Below are positions 34,135 through 43,229 of a stretch of 62,230 nucleotides of DNA, one piece after another. Within the stretch, counting starts at the first letter, position 1. Each line of letters opens with the position of its first letter. Origin of the DNA: Dehalococcoidia bacterium UBA1328 (GTDB lineage Bacteria > Chloroflexota > Dehalococcoidia > Lucifugimonadales > Lucifugimonadaceae); NCBI GenBank assembly GCA_002306815.1, contig DBTA01000028.1:1-62230 (forward strand), written 5' to 3'. A model generated the notes under the pieces. It was not told the origin of the DNA and searched no databases. It saw nothing but the letters and a program-made list of their open reading frames with translations. Position numbers and translations under genes: made by a program.

Positions 34135-36060
34135 ATGGCAAAGGTTATTGGAATCGATCTCGGTACAACCAACTCCGCAATGGCGGTTATGGAAGCCGGA
34201 GAACCAGAAATCGTAGAAAACGCTGAAGGACGTCGAACGACTCCCTCGGTTGTTGCTTTCAACTCTAAGACTGACGAACGTTTCGTTGGTGAGCTTGCAC
34301 GTCGCCAGGCGATAACGAACCCGGAAAACACTGTCTACTCGGCAAAACGGTTTATTGGTCGACGCTTCGACGATGCTTCAGTCCAAGCCGATGCATCAAG
34401 CGTTTCATTCAAACTTGCTGAGCTTGATGGCGGGGATGCCGGAATCGTTTTGGATGGCAAGACGAGTCCTCCTGCGGAAGTATCAGCAATGGTTCTGCGC
34501 AAGCTCAAGGAAGACGCTGAGGCGAAGCTGGGAGAGTCCGTGGATCAGGCGGTTATTACCGTTCCTGCTTATTTCAACGACGGTCAGCGTGAGGCGACGA
34601 AAATCGCCGGACAAATTGCCGGACTAGAAGTCCTTCGAATCATTAATGAACCAACAGCAGCTTCTCTCGCTTACGGTCTCGACAAGGAAGGCGAGCGAAC
34701 AATCGCCGTTTACGATCTTGGAGGTGGAACGTTCGACGTAACGATTCTCGCTCTGGGTGAAGGCGTTTTTGAGGTCAAGAGTACCAACGGTGACACTCAC
34801 CTTGGTGGTGACGATTTCGATCTCGCGTTGGTCGATTTCCTCGCAGAAGAATTCAAGAAAGAAAACCTTATCGACCTGCGAGACGATGTTTCGGCTCATC
34901 AGCGACTACGAGTAGAGGCAGAACGTGCGAAGATTGAGCTTTCGTCGGTTGCTTCTACCGAGATCAACCTGCCGTTTATTTCCGCAGACGCTTCAGGTCC
35001 GAAACACCTCCAGAACACTCTAACCCGTGCAAAGCTCGAAGAACTTACAGCTTCCCTGGTGGAGCGAACTATTGCCCCAACAAATGGAGCACTTAAAGAC
35101 GCAGGCATAGGCTCTGGTGAAATCGACGAGGTAATCCTCGTTGGTGGAATGACTCGAATGCCGTCCGTTATCGAAACAGTCACGAAGCTATTCGGCAAGG
35201 AACCAAACCGAAGTATCAACCCTGACGAGGTCGTGGCTGTTGGTGCCGCAATACAGGCAGGTGTACTGCAAGGCGATGTCAAAGATGTTCTCCTTCTAGA
35301 TGTCACACCTCTTTCGGTAGGTATCGAAACCCTCGGTGGTGTCCGCACGGCATTGATCGAGCGAAACACGACAATCCCAACTTCGAAAACGGAGACATTC
35401 ACAACCGCAGCAGACAACCAGTCGAGCGTTGAAATCCACATCGTGCAGGGTGAACGAGAAATGGCTGGTGACAATACATCCATTGGTCGATTCAATCTTG
35501 ACGGAATTCTTCCCGCTCCTCGGGGTGTACCGCAAATTGCGGTTACGTTCGACATTGACGCAGACGGAATCTTGAAGGTGTCGGCAAAGGACACGGGCAC
35601 TGGCAAAGAACAACACATCACGATTACTGGTCGATCAGGCATGGACGATGCCGAAGTTGATCGCCTGGTGAAGGAAGCCGAGGAAAACGCTGAGGCTGAC
35701 AAGGCAAAGCGTGAAGCTGTAGAGACATGCAACGCGGCCGAGAGTGCGGTATTCCAGGCTGAGAAGATCCTGAAGGACGATGGCGACAAGATTCCCGAAG
35801 ACGTTAAAAGCGATGTTGAAGACAAAGTTGCCAGGGTGAAAGAGGTTCTCGCTGACGAAGCCGCTGAAACCGCTACGATTGCGACTGCAACAGAAGAGCT
35901 TCAAACGGTGCTACAGGCTGTCGGACAGGCGGTTTACGAAGCAAACCAGGCAGCTGGAGGCGAAGAAGCCACTGTCGAGGGCGGAGATCAGGCATCTGCC
36001 GATGACGCTTCGGACAGCGATGATGACGACACGGTCGAGGGTGAATTCCGCGAGGTGTAG
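34135..36060 (+). CDS. dnaK: chaperone DnaK (Hsp70)
   Basis: A 641-residue ATP-driven chaperone. Signatures: IGIDLGTTNSAMAVME at the N-terminus, VYDLGGGTFDVTIL, and VILVGGMTRMPSV in the ATPase domain; the substrate domain contains LLDVTPLSVGIETLGG. The tail ends DDDTVEGEFREV, the bacterial form. Operon: hspR-grpE-dnaK, closed by a terminator. Confidence 0.97.
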   Translation: MAKVIGIDLGTTNSAMAVMEAGEPEIVENAEGRRTTPSVVAFNSKTDERFVGELARRQAITNPENTVYSAKRFIGRRFDDASVQADASSVSFKLAELDGGDAGIVLDGKTSPPAEVSAMVLRKLKEDAEAKLGESVDQAVITVPAYFNDGQREATKIAGQIAGLEVLRIINEPTAASLAYGLDKEGERTIAVYDLGGGTFDVTILALGEGVFEVKSTNGDTHLGGDDFDLALVDFLAEEFKKENLIDLRDDVSAHQRLRVEAERAKIELSSVASTEINLPFISADASGPKHLQNTLTRAKLEELTASLVERTIAPTNGALKDAGIGSGEIDEVILVGGMTRMPSVIETVTKLFGKEPNRSINPDEVVAVGAAIQAGVLQGDVKDVLLLDVTPLSVGIETLGGVRTALIERNTTIPTSKTETFTTAADNQSSVEIHIVQGEREMAGDNTSIGRFNLDGILPAPRGVPQIAVTFDIDADGILKVSAKDTGTGKEQHITITGRSGMDDAEVDRLVKEAEENAEADKAKREAVETCNAAESAVFQAEKILKDDGDKIPEDVKSDVEDKVARVKEVLADEAAETATIATATEELQTVLQAVGQAVYEANQAAGGEEATVEGGDQASADDASDSDDDDTVEGEFREV

Positions 36061-36108
36061 TTTCACCTCTTCCTAAATTTTCGTTCCAGCGACGTAAAGA
36101 ACAATTTG

Positions 36109-36144
36109 AAAGCCTCACCGTATTTCGGTGGGGCTTTCTTTTTT
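36109..36144 (+). terminator. rho-independent terminator after dnaK
   Basis: AAAGCCTCACCG (36109–36120) pairs with CGGTGGGGCTTT (36126–36137), followed by CTTTTTT. It ends the chaperone operon. Confidence 0.9.
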
Positions 36145-36208
36145 CCTGATAGAAGCGATAACTCAACGGCAAGACACCTGAAGCTCTAAGTTGGTAAAGT
36201 CCACGGTC

Positions 36209-37696
36209 ATGAGTCAGTCCGCATTCATAGGAATCGACGTGGGCACATCGTCGATCAAAGTCATCGCTGTTGGTCCCGACGGGAAATTGCTTGCGTCATC
36301 GAGTAGTCCGATGACCGTCGACGTAAAGCGTCCAGGTTGGAGCGAGCAATCACCAGAGGACTGGTGGCGTGGGACATGTTCCGCAATTCAATCGGTTTTG
36401 GCAGTTTGCGATTCGCCCGAAATACTCGGAATAGGACTTTCCGGGCAAATGCACTCGCTTGTTGCTCTGGACGACGTCGGTCAAGTGATTCGACCTGCGA
36501 TTCTCTGGAACGATGTGAGGTCGAGCGCAGAAGCGGAATACGTCCGATCGGTGGTGGGCGATCAAACGCTTCGGAGAACCGTCGGAAATCCTGCACTTGA
36601 AGGGTTTACTGTGACGAAGCTGCTCTGGTTGAAGAACAACGAATCTGGTCACTACAGACGGGTTTCCAAAATTCTTCTCGCCAAGGACTACGTTCGCTAT
36701 CGTCTCACTGGCGAGATGGGGATCGAGCCATCCGACGCCTCGGGAACCCTGCTGTTCGATGTTTTCGAGAACGATTGGTCTGACGAAGTTTGCAGTCAAC
36801 TTCAGATTGAAAAGCAAATATTGCCACAAATCGTTGGGTCTGATGAAACTGTCGGCTACGTCACGACTTCAGCCACAGAACAAACGGGACTAAAGAAAGG
36901 TGTCCCCGTAGTCGGGGGCGGTGCCGATAACGCTTGTGCCGCGACCGGAGCCGGTGCTGTTTCTGAGGGAGACGTTCTTTTTACGATCGGGACCTCAGGC
37001 GCGGTAGTGGCACCAATTTCCAATCCGGTTACTGACCCTGGAATGCGTATCCACTCGATGCGACATGCCATTCCGAATACCTGGTATTTGATGGGCGTGG
37101 TGCTTTCGGCTGGCGTAGCTCTCGACTGGTGGCGACGTACTTCAGGTGCGATTCAGTTCGATGAACTGGTCGCCGAAGCCGCCACTGTCGAACCTGGTGC
37201 CGACGGAGTTACGTTCCTCCCATATCTGACCGGAGAACGTACGCCTCATGCCGACGCAAATGCCAGAGGAGTGTTTTTTGGGATGCACGGAGGAACGAGG
37301 TGTGCCCACATGACTAGGGCCGTAATGGAAGGGGTGTCATTCGCACTTCGTGATTCTCTGGAATTAATGAACAATCTTCATGTTGTTCCCGGCGACGCGA
37401 TTGCCGTTGGCGGAGGATCTACCTCAACTACATGGCTTCAAATGCTGAGCGATATCGTTGATCTGCCGCTCCAGACTGTAGGGCCGGCAGAAGGAGCGCC
37501 GCTCGGTGCCGCGATGTTGGCGAGTGTTGGTACAGGGCATTTTGCTTCGGCGAAAGATGCAGGCGACTCGTGGTTGCACAGCGAATCTGTAGTTGAGCCG
37601 AATCCTAAAAATCGCCAGACGTACGATGACGCTTATGCGCGCTTCAGGAACCTCTATCCCGCGTTACAGCAAATGTTCGCTTCGGCAGCGGAATGA
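36209..37696 (+). CDS. xylB: xylulokinase (FGGY carbohydrate kinase)
   Basis: This enzyme phosphorylates xylulose or a related ketose. The start is placed at the ATG at 36209 (495 residues); a TTG at 36191 is also in frame. FGGY motifs: FIGIDVGTSSIKVIAVG near the N-terminus, LSGQMHSLVALDD and AILWNDVRS in the substrate site, and GVPVVGGGADNACAATGAG in the ATP-binding half. No xylose isomerase or transporter is nearby, so the substrate is provisional. Confidence 0.88.
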   Translation: MSQSAFIGIDVGTSSIKVIAVGPDGKLLASSSSPMTVDVKRPGWSEQSPEDWWRGTCSAIQSVLAVCDSPEILGIGLSGQMHSLVALDDVGQVIRPAILWNDVRSSAEAEYVRSVVGDQTLRRTVGNPALEGFTVTKLLWLKNNESGHYRRVSKILLAKDYVRYRLTGEMGIEPSDASGTLLFDVFENDWSDEVCSQLQIEKQILPQIVGSDETVGYVTTSATEQTGLKKGVPVVGGGADNACAATGAGAVSEGDVLFTIGTSGAVVAPISNPVTDPGMRIHSMRHAIPNTWYLMGVVLSAGVALDWWRRTSGAIQFDELVAEAATVEPGADGVTFLPYLTGERTPHADANARGVFFGMHGGTRCAHMTRAVMEGVSFALRDSLELMNNLHVVPGDAIAVGGGSTSTTWLQMLSDIVDLPLQTVGPAEGAPLGAAMLASVGTGHFASAKDAGDSWLHSESVVEPNPKNRQTYDDAYARFRNLYPALQQMFASAAE

Positions 37697-37702
37697 GCGC
37701 TT

Positions 37703-38851
37703 TTACAAGCCGAACTTTGGAAAGATCAGCGTCCTGACTTGGTCTAACGTTTGATCGTTGTGCTTTTGGATTTCTCTCAGGTAGTGGGATTTGGTCTGTT
37801 GCGGCGGAACGTCGTCGAACGACGTCACATTCTGTAGTGAAGTGAACGACGAGGGGACGGACTGTGGAAGTTCTATATTCGCCATCGTGGCGAGTGCCAT
37901 CGTCCACGCACGAGCAACGGCTGACATGTCGTATCCGCCACCACCTACCGCGACCCACTTTCCGATTTCATTCGCCACCTCCCCGAGCTTTTTAACCGCC
38001 AGATTAAAGCCCTGGGTCGTGAGCGAAAGATGGGTTATTGGATCGTGAAAATGCGTGTCGATTCCGAGTTGTGTGAACAGTACATCAGGCTTGAACGCAC
38101 GTACCAGCGGAGGAATCACTACATCGAACAATCGGTGCCATTCGTCATCCTGCGTATACGGAGCCAGTGGGACGTTAACTGAGTACCCGGTTCCATCGCC
38201 GCTACCGATTTCCTGTACAAAACCAGAACCGGGAAAGAGCCATTGGCCTGACTCATGTACTGAAATCGTCAGCACTTGATCAGAGTCGTAGTGTCCAACC
38301 TGAACTCCGTCTCCGTGGTGACAATCAATATCGATATAAGCGACTCGCAGCCCCGCTTCGACCATTGCATTCATTGCGATCACCGCGTCGTTGAATACTC
38401 CGAAACCGGCTGCACTTCTTGGCATGGCGTGGTGATGCACACCACCTGCAGGAGCAAACGCTACATCGACTTTTCCCGATGTCACTAACTCGCTCGCAGT
38501 AAGGGTCGATCCGACACAAAGTGCGGTCGTATCGTACATCCCCGGACGAACCGGATTGTCTGACGTGCCAAGTCCAAACTCCATCATGCCGGGTGCGATC
38601 GCGCCGTCCGAGATCGCTTCAACAATCGAAACGTACTCAGGATCGTGGCTCGATTCGATTTCCTGTCGAGTGGCGATTCGAGGTTGCAGAGACGAAATAT
38701 TAGGGCGAGTCAGCAAGCCGCTTGCTGTCATTAACTCCTTCATATGGTGGAGTCGAATCGGCCGAAGTGGATGTTCAGGCGATAGTTGATACTGCGACAG
38801 TTCGTCGGTGTAAACGAACGCTGTTTTGGGCTGTTGACAGTTGGTACTCAA
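37703..38851 (-). CDS. AcuC-type histone deacetylase family protein
   Basis: A 382-residue zinc amidohydrolase of the class I/II deacetylase superfamily, as in AcuC, which deacetylates acetyl-CoA synthetase. The active site has VHHHAMPRSAAGFGVFND (His pair at 139–140 region), zinc ligands D176 and H178 in DIDCHHGDG, and the downstream IDTHFHDP in place of the third ligand segment. It lies 30 bases downstream of the metallopeptidase gene on the same strand, and converges with xylB with six bases between them. Confidence 0.9.
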   Translation of the reverse strand: MSTNCQQPKTAFVYTDELSQYQLSPEHPLRPIRLHHMKELMTASGLLTRPNISSLQPRIATRQEIESSHDPEYVSIVEAISDGAIAPGMMEFGLGTSDNPVRPGMYDTTALCVGSTLTASELVTSGKVDVAFAPAGGVHHHAMPRSAAGFGVFNDAVIAMNAMVEAGLRVAYIDIDCHHGDGVQVGHYDSDQVLTISVHESGQWLFPGSGFVQEIGSGDGTGYSVNVPLAPYTQDDEWHRLFDVVIPPLVRAFKPDVLFTQLGIDTHFHDPITHLSLTTQGFNLAVKKLGEVANEIGKWVAVGGGGYDMSAVARAWTMALATMANIELPQSVPSSFTSLQNVTSFDDVPPQQTKSHYLREIQKHNDQTLDQVRTLIFPKFGL

Positions 38852-38880
38852 GTGGTATCCCGGGGGATAAAAATTCTGCG

Positions 38881-40371
38881 CTAAGACTTACGCTTCGGCA
38901 TTCTACGCCGGGATGTGAAAAGCCATACACCCGTGATTGTCGACAAACCAATTATGACCGCAGCAACTGCCCAATTGGGATCCGAGTTCCCAGACGAGGC
39001 AATACCAGACGAGCTATCCTGTGATTGTGAAATTGTCGTTGCGGTCGGTGCCACGTTCTGTTGTTCGACGGCGCCAGTGTTAACGTCTCCAGTGTTCAAA
39101 GAATCGTAGTCGATTAGCGGTACGGGAGTATTCGCTGTGTCGTATACGGTCCCACCCGTTTCGGGTGTGGCAGAAGCCAGAGCGAGAGCTGGCGCACCGA
39201 AAAGTTTGCGCCAGTCGTTTTCAACCTCAGAGAGAGGTGCGTCGAAGACGATCTCAAACGCATCTTCCAGCTCTCGGCCTCGGTTAATCAAACCCAGTAG
39301 ATCGGCAATGTGTGCGTGACTGTGCTTTTCGACCAGGTATCCAACGAAGGCACCCACTTGTGGATAGAAGATTGCGACATCACGACTTTTTCCGGGGATC
39401 GTGTTCATGTGGGTAAGCGACAAAAGTTCATTGGGATCCACCGTGGCTCGCAATCGTTCGTTGGAAGGTTCAGACGATCCGTTTTCCAGAAATCGTGCGA
39501 TTCCTTCGTCCAACCATGAAGGTATGCCGCTCTCAAAAGCTGAAGATATTGCCTCGTGTGTGTACAGGTGAGCCAGTTCGTGGGCGAACGTACTCGTGTT
39601 CATCCGACCTTGCACAAAGAGTCTGTACTGCGGTTTAGCAAAACCAGCAAAAATTCGTTGGTCTTTTGCTGTTTGGCTAACAGGAGGGAATGAGGGTGTT
39701 GCGTCCTGGATAGTCGGAAAAACGATCGCCTTTAAGTCTGGGGGGTCAGTCACACCCGTCGTTGCTTCGATGGTCGATATACGGAAATCAATGGCTTCGA
39801 TCAGCTCGTCAACGCGATCACGTGAAACCCCGTAATAAATGACCGTGTAACCGTCGCCGGGAACACGCTGCCAGTCCCTCGCAGGATCGAGATATTCGAC
39901 AGCCTCGGGTGATGGAAGACGTATCGAATCTCCACCTACATTAGTCAGTTCGAATTCGATATCGAATTCTACGCCGGGCGGGTAATAGGAGCCAGGACCC
40001 GTAGGAATTTCAAATTCAACAGAGAGTTGATCGCCGATTGCTCCCGAAGTAGCACCGTGAGCCAGGGAGAATTCCGGGTACAAGTATGACCAGATCGTGC
40101 TGCCACCACGTGGTCGAAACAATGCGCGCACAGACTCGCTGCTTTTGGCATCCAAATTTAATTCGCCTGTACCGATACTTGCCGTCACCGAAATCTTTTC
40201 ACCGTAGTCGATTTCGATTTGCTGGTCGATGATCATGGGTGCTGTGTGGGAATTAGCGGTTGCGTTATCTGAAGAAATGCCAAAGAAGAGCGTCATCACG
40301 AGCACAGTTAATGACACAACACGAACACCTAAACGGCTGGCTGGAAGCATCTGTAACAAAAATTTTGGCAT
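38881..40371 (-). CDS. membrane-anchored gluzincin metallopeptidase (peptidase MA-like)
   Basis: A 496-residue exported protein. It has an N-terminal signal segment (about 18–38), a beta-rich domain, then the zinc motif HELAH at 264–268 with the third ligand E289 in WLDEGIARFLE, as in peptidase MA-family proteins. A Thr/Ser-rich linker precedes a C-terminal membrane helix (WAVAAVIIGLSTITGVWLF) and a basic stop-transfer tail RRRMPKRKS. The catalytic domain should face outward. Substrate is unknown. Confidence 0.82.
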   Translation of the reverse strand: MPKFLLQMLPASRLGVRVVSLTVLVMTLFFGISSDNATANSHTAPMIIDQQIEIDYGEKISVTASIGTGELNLDAKSSESVRALFRPRGGSTIWSYLYPEFSLAHGATSGAIGDQLSVEFEIPTGPGSYYPPGVEFDIEFELTNVGGDSIRLPSPEAVEYLDPARDWQRVPGDGYTVIYYGVSRDRVDELIEAIDFRISTIEATTGVTDPPDLKAIVFPTIQDATPSFPPVSQTAKDQRIFAGFAKPQYRLFVQGRMNTSTFAHELAHLYTHEAISSAFESGIPSWLDEGIARFLENGSSEPSNERLRATVDPNELLSLTHMNTIPGKSRDVAIFYPQVGAFVGYLVEKHSHAHIADLLGLINRGRELEDAFEIVFDAPLSEVENDWRKLFGAPALALASATPETGGTVYDTANTPVPLIDYDSLNTGDVNTGAVEQQNVAPTATTISQSQDSSSGIASSGNSDPNWAVAAVIIGLSTITGVWLFTSRRRMPKRKS

Positions 40372-40486
40372 CAGTTAACTACAAAGATATACGTGATCTC
40401 TCGAAGAACGGTCTCTACTGATCCCGCAATTTTGAGCCGATCGATGAGATCAGATTGAACTAACCGAAATTCTTCCGGCTCAGTTA

Positions 40487-40528
40487 ACCTAGTCGCCGAA
40501 ATATTTCTCTACTGAATAGAGACTAGGT
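40487..40528. promoter_or_regulatory. inverted repeat in a divergent promoter region
   Basis: ACCTAGTC (40487–40494) and GACTAGGT (40521–40528) are a perfect inverted repeat 26 bases apart, with a nested TCTCT / AGAGA pair inside. It lies between the divergently transcribed metallopeptidase and FAH genes, 50 bases before the latter, and may be an operator. Confidence 0.35.
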
Positions 40529-40578
40529 ATTTGGTTGCGATTTTCATGGTCGCGTAGCCACATTAGTGAAAGCAGAAT

Positions 40579-41487
40579 ATGCGTTACTACCAGTACTTAC
40601 AGAACGGCACCAAGCACGTTGGTGTGGAAGACGATGCCGGAAAAATCACCGATATGACGGCGCTCAATTCGCAGATCGGCTCAACCCTTGATCTGTTCAA
40701 TGTCGCCTCTATTACTGGATCGGATATCGATTCAGTAACTCGCGGCATACTGGCTGCCAATCCTGGCGCAGAGACGGTTTCCGCATCTGAATTTTTCGAT
40801 GGGGCAGAGCCGGGTAAGCATGGAGCAACCCTCTTACCGCCGGTCGATGCTCCTGAAGTTTGGGCTTTCGGTGTCACATACATGGACTCGATGCGGGAGA
40901 GGCAGGCCGAAAGCGGCTCACCCGATGTGTATGGAAAGGTTTACGACGCTGATCGACCAGAAGCATTCTTCAAGGCAACTCTCGATCGACTTCAGTCACC
41001 GTTCGCTGACGTGGGTATTCGAGCCGACTCGGGATGGGACGTACCCGAACCTGAACTGGCATTCGTAACTTACGGTGGAAAGATTGTCGGCTACACCTGT
41101 GGCAACGACATGAGCAGTCGAACTATCGAGGGCGAGAACCCTTTGTATCTTCCTCAGGCGAAGGTTTACGACAAGTCCGCGTCCTTGGGGCCAGCACTCG
41201 TATCTAAAGAGTCGATTGGAGACGCACAGCAGCTGGGTGTCACGCTCGTCATCGAACGTGACGGCAAGGAAGCATTCCAAGGTCAAGCCAACACGTCGGA
41301 AATGAAACGAGACTGTGAATACCTCGTCGACTGGCTCGTTCGCCACAACACAATTCCCGACGGGACATCGGTCATGACCGGGACCGGCACAATTCCGCCT
41401 CCCGAGTTCACGTTGACTGAAGGTGATGTTGTTCATATCACGATCGACAAAATCGGAACGCTTACCAACACGGTTGTTGTCGTTTAG
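40579..41487 (+). CDS. fumarylacetoacetate hydrolase (FAH) family protein
   Basis: A 302-residue metal-dependent C–C bond hydrolase, decarboxylase or dehydratase of the FAH superfamily. The metal site signature is in VPEPELAFVTYGGKIVGYT and the following GNDMSSRTIEGENPLYLPQ and KVYDKSASLGPALV are typical. Members act on 2-keto-3-deoxy sugar acids, acylpyruvates or aromatic ring-cleavage products; the substrate here is undefined. Start ATG at 40579. Confidence 0.88.
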   Translation: MRYYQYLQNGTKHVGVEDDAGKITDMTALNSQIGSTLDLFNVASITGSDIDSVTRGILAANPGAETVSASEFFDGAEPGKHGATLLPPVDAPEVWAFGVTYMDSMRERQAESGSPDVYGKVYDADRPEAFFKATLDRLQSPFADVGIRADSGWDVPEPELAFVTYGGKIVGYTCGNDMSSRTIEGENPLYLPQAKVYDKSASLGPALVSKESIGDAQQLGVTLVIERDGKEAFQGQANTSEMKRDCEYLVDWLVRHNTIPDGTSVMTGTGTIPPPEFTLTEGDVVHITIDKIGTLTNTVVVV

Positions 41488-41524
41488 ATTAGTACAGCTA
41501 AATCGCGCTGTCGTTTCACTGGCA

Positions 41525-42111
41525 ATGGCAGCGTTGTTTGCACTGAGATTCGGTATCGATTCCGCCGGATCCGTACCGAAACCGACGCTGGCGCCAACTT
41601 CGGTTCCTCAGACTTTTGTCCGTATCACGGTTACGCCAAAACCAACCGAAACACCGACACCCGGGCCCGAGCCGACAGCAACGATAGACCCACAGTCGAT
41701 CAACCGCGGCCCCCGGAATTCCCGGATTGGATTGATCCTAATTTGACCGATGAACGACCTAAAGACGAGGTAATCTTCGAAGGTTGGACAAAGAATCTGG
41801 AGAACACAGCCATTGTTCGAGGTGACGACGGTATTCCCACCCATTTTTTTTGCTCGAACGGGTTAATCATGTACGGAGATGGAGTACACGAAGCACTGGA
41901 GAATTGGCGCATCTATCGTTCCCCTGCTATTGGCTCCTAATATTGGGGTACCGTCAACGTGAGGGTCGACATCTATTAGGGTCGATGGGAAGGAAATTCC
42001 TGGAACATGCTGACCCTTGTTCGCAATGTCGGAAAAGTATTCTTTACCAATAATCTGAACCCTGGTGAGTTGCGAATCGAACGAATCGAACGTTGCCTCT
42101 CGCGTCTTTAA
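41525..42111 (+). pseudogene. degraded gene for a secreted Pro/Thr-rich protein
   Basis: Right after the FAH gene the frame reads a hydrophobic start (AALFALRFGIDSAGS) and a Thr/Pro linker (TPKPTETPTPGPEPTATID). Near 41700 the frame shifts at a C-run; the other frame continues EFPDWIDPNLTDERPKDEVI and so on to TAA 41938–41940, then the same frame reads YWGTVNVRVDIY, TAG 41977–41979, and GRWEGNSWNMLTLVRNVGKV to a final TAA at 42109–42111. One shift and two premature stops indicate a decayed secreted protein. The family is not recognised. Confidence 0.6.
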
Positions 42112-42233
42112 GTTGCGCAAGTTTTCCGGTAGTAGCGCTAATCAGCGCACAATGAAGATGTTTCACGAACCGAAACCATGCGCACGGCGTAAACTACAGC
42201 ACGCATTATTTTGCACCATGACCGGAGTGCCAA

Positions 42234-43229
42234 TTGGCGATTGAGAGTCAACCAAGAGTGACAGAACCTTCAGGCTCGATGGATGTAGCGGCGGTCCAGC
42301 ATCTGGCTACCGGAATTCGCGAATCAGTTCAGCGAGTTATTGTCGGCAAAGCGGAAACTATCGATATTGCCGTACTGGCTCTTCTGTGTCGTGGTCACGT
42401 CCTGTTGGAAGACGTCCCAGGTACTGGTAAAACCACCCTCGCTAAGGCACTGGCAAGCTCACTAGCGTGTGACTTTGGTCGGATTCAATTCACACCAGAT
42501 CTGGTTCCGGGTGATGTTCTTGGTGTGAGCTTCTATAACTCAGCGAAGGGAGCGTTCGAGTTCCGAAAAGGTCCGATCTTCTCCCAGATTTTGCTCGCTG
42601 ACGAAATCAACAGGGCGACACCAAGAACACAGTCTGCGCTACTCGAAGCGATGCAGGAACGACAGGCATCGATTGATGGAGTAACCAGCTCACTGCCAGA
42701 GCCATTCATGGTTATGGCTACCCTCAACCCGGTCGAAATGGAAGGGACATTCCCACTGCCTGAAGCCCAGCTCGACCGCTTTATGTTGCGAGCGACTCTG
42801 GGGTACCCCGACCGCAGCGAAGAGTCGTCAATGCTCGATCGCTTCCGCAATGGTGACGATCCTGACGCAATTGAGCCATCTAAAACTGCGGAAGATCTTA
42901 TCGCCGCCAGGTCGGTGGTAGATAACGTCACCGTGAACGACACGGTTAGAGATTACCTGCTCGAAATAATCAGCCGAACTCGCGAGAGCAACAACCTCCG
43001 GCTCGGAGCAAGCCCTCGAGCATCGCTCGCCCTTCAACACGCTGCACAGGGTTGGGCAGCCATGAACGGTAGGGCATTTGTTCTTCCCGACGACGTGAAA
43101 TACCTTGCTATGCCCGTTCTTGCACACCGACTATTGGCGGAAACAACAACACAGCTTCGTGGGCAACCAACCGCGCAAATCGTTTCAGAAATCGTAGAAT
43201 CTACCCCCGTACCGATAGAGCGAGAGTAG
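42234..43229 (+). CDS. MoxR-family AAA+ ATPase
   Basis: A 331-residue chaperone-like ATPase. Walker A is in LLEDVPGTGKTTLAKALA (about 57–74), Walker B in ILLADEINRATPRTQSALLE and sensor 1 in VMATLNPVEMEGTFPLPEAQ. MoxR proteins usually act with DUF58 and other partner proteins in maturing surface or metal-containing complexes. TTG start with upstream CCGGAG. It overlaps the DUF58 gene by one base. Confidence 0.93.
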   Translation: MAIESQPRVTEPSGSMDVAAVQHLATGIRESVQRVIVGKAETIDIAVLALLCRGHVLLEDVPGTGKTTLAKALASSLACDFGRIQFTPDLVPGDVLGVSFYNSAKGAFEFRKGPIFSQILLADEINRATPRTQSALLEAMQERQASIDGVTSSLPEPFMVMATLNPVEMEGTFPLPEAQLDRFMLRATLGYPDRSEESSMLDRFRNGDDPDAIEPSKTAEDLIAARSVVDNVTVNDTVRDYLLEIISRTRESNNLRLGASPRASLALQHAAQGWAAMNGRAFVLPDDVKYLAMPVLAHRLLAETTTQLRGQPTAQIVSEIVESTPVPIERE

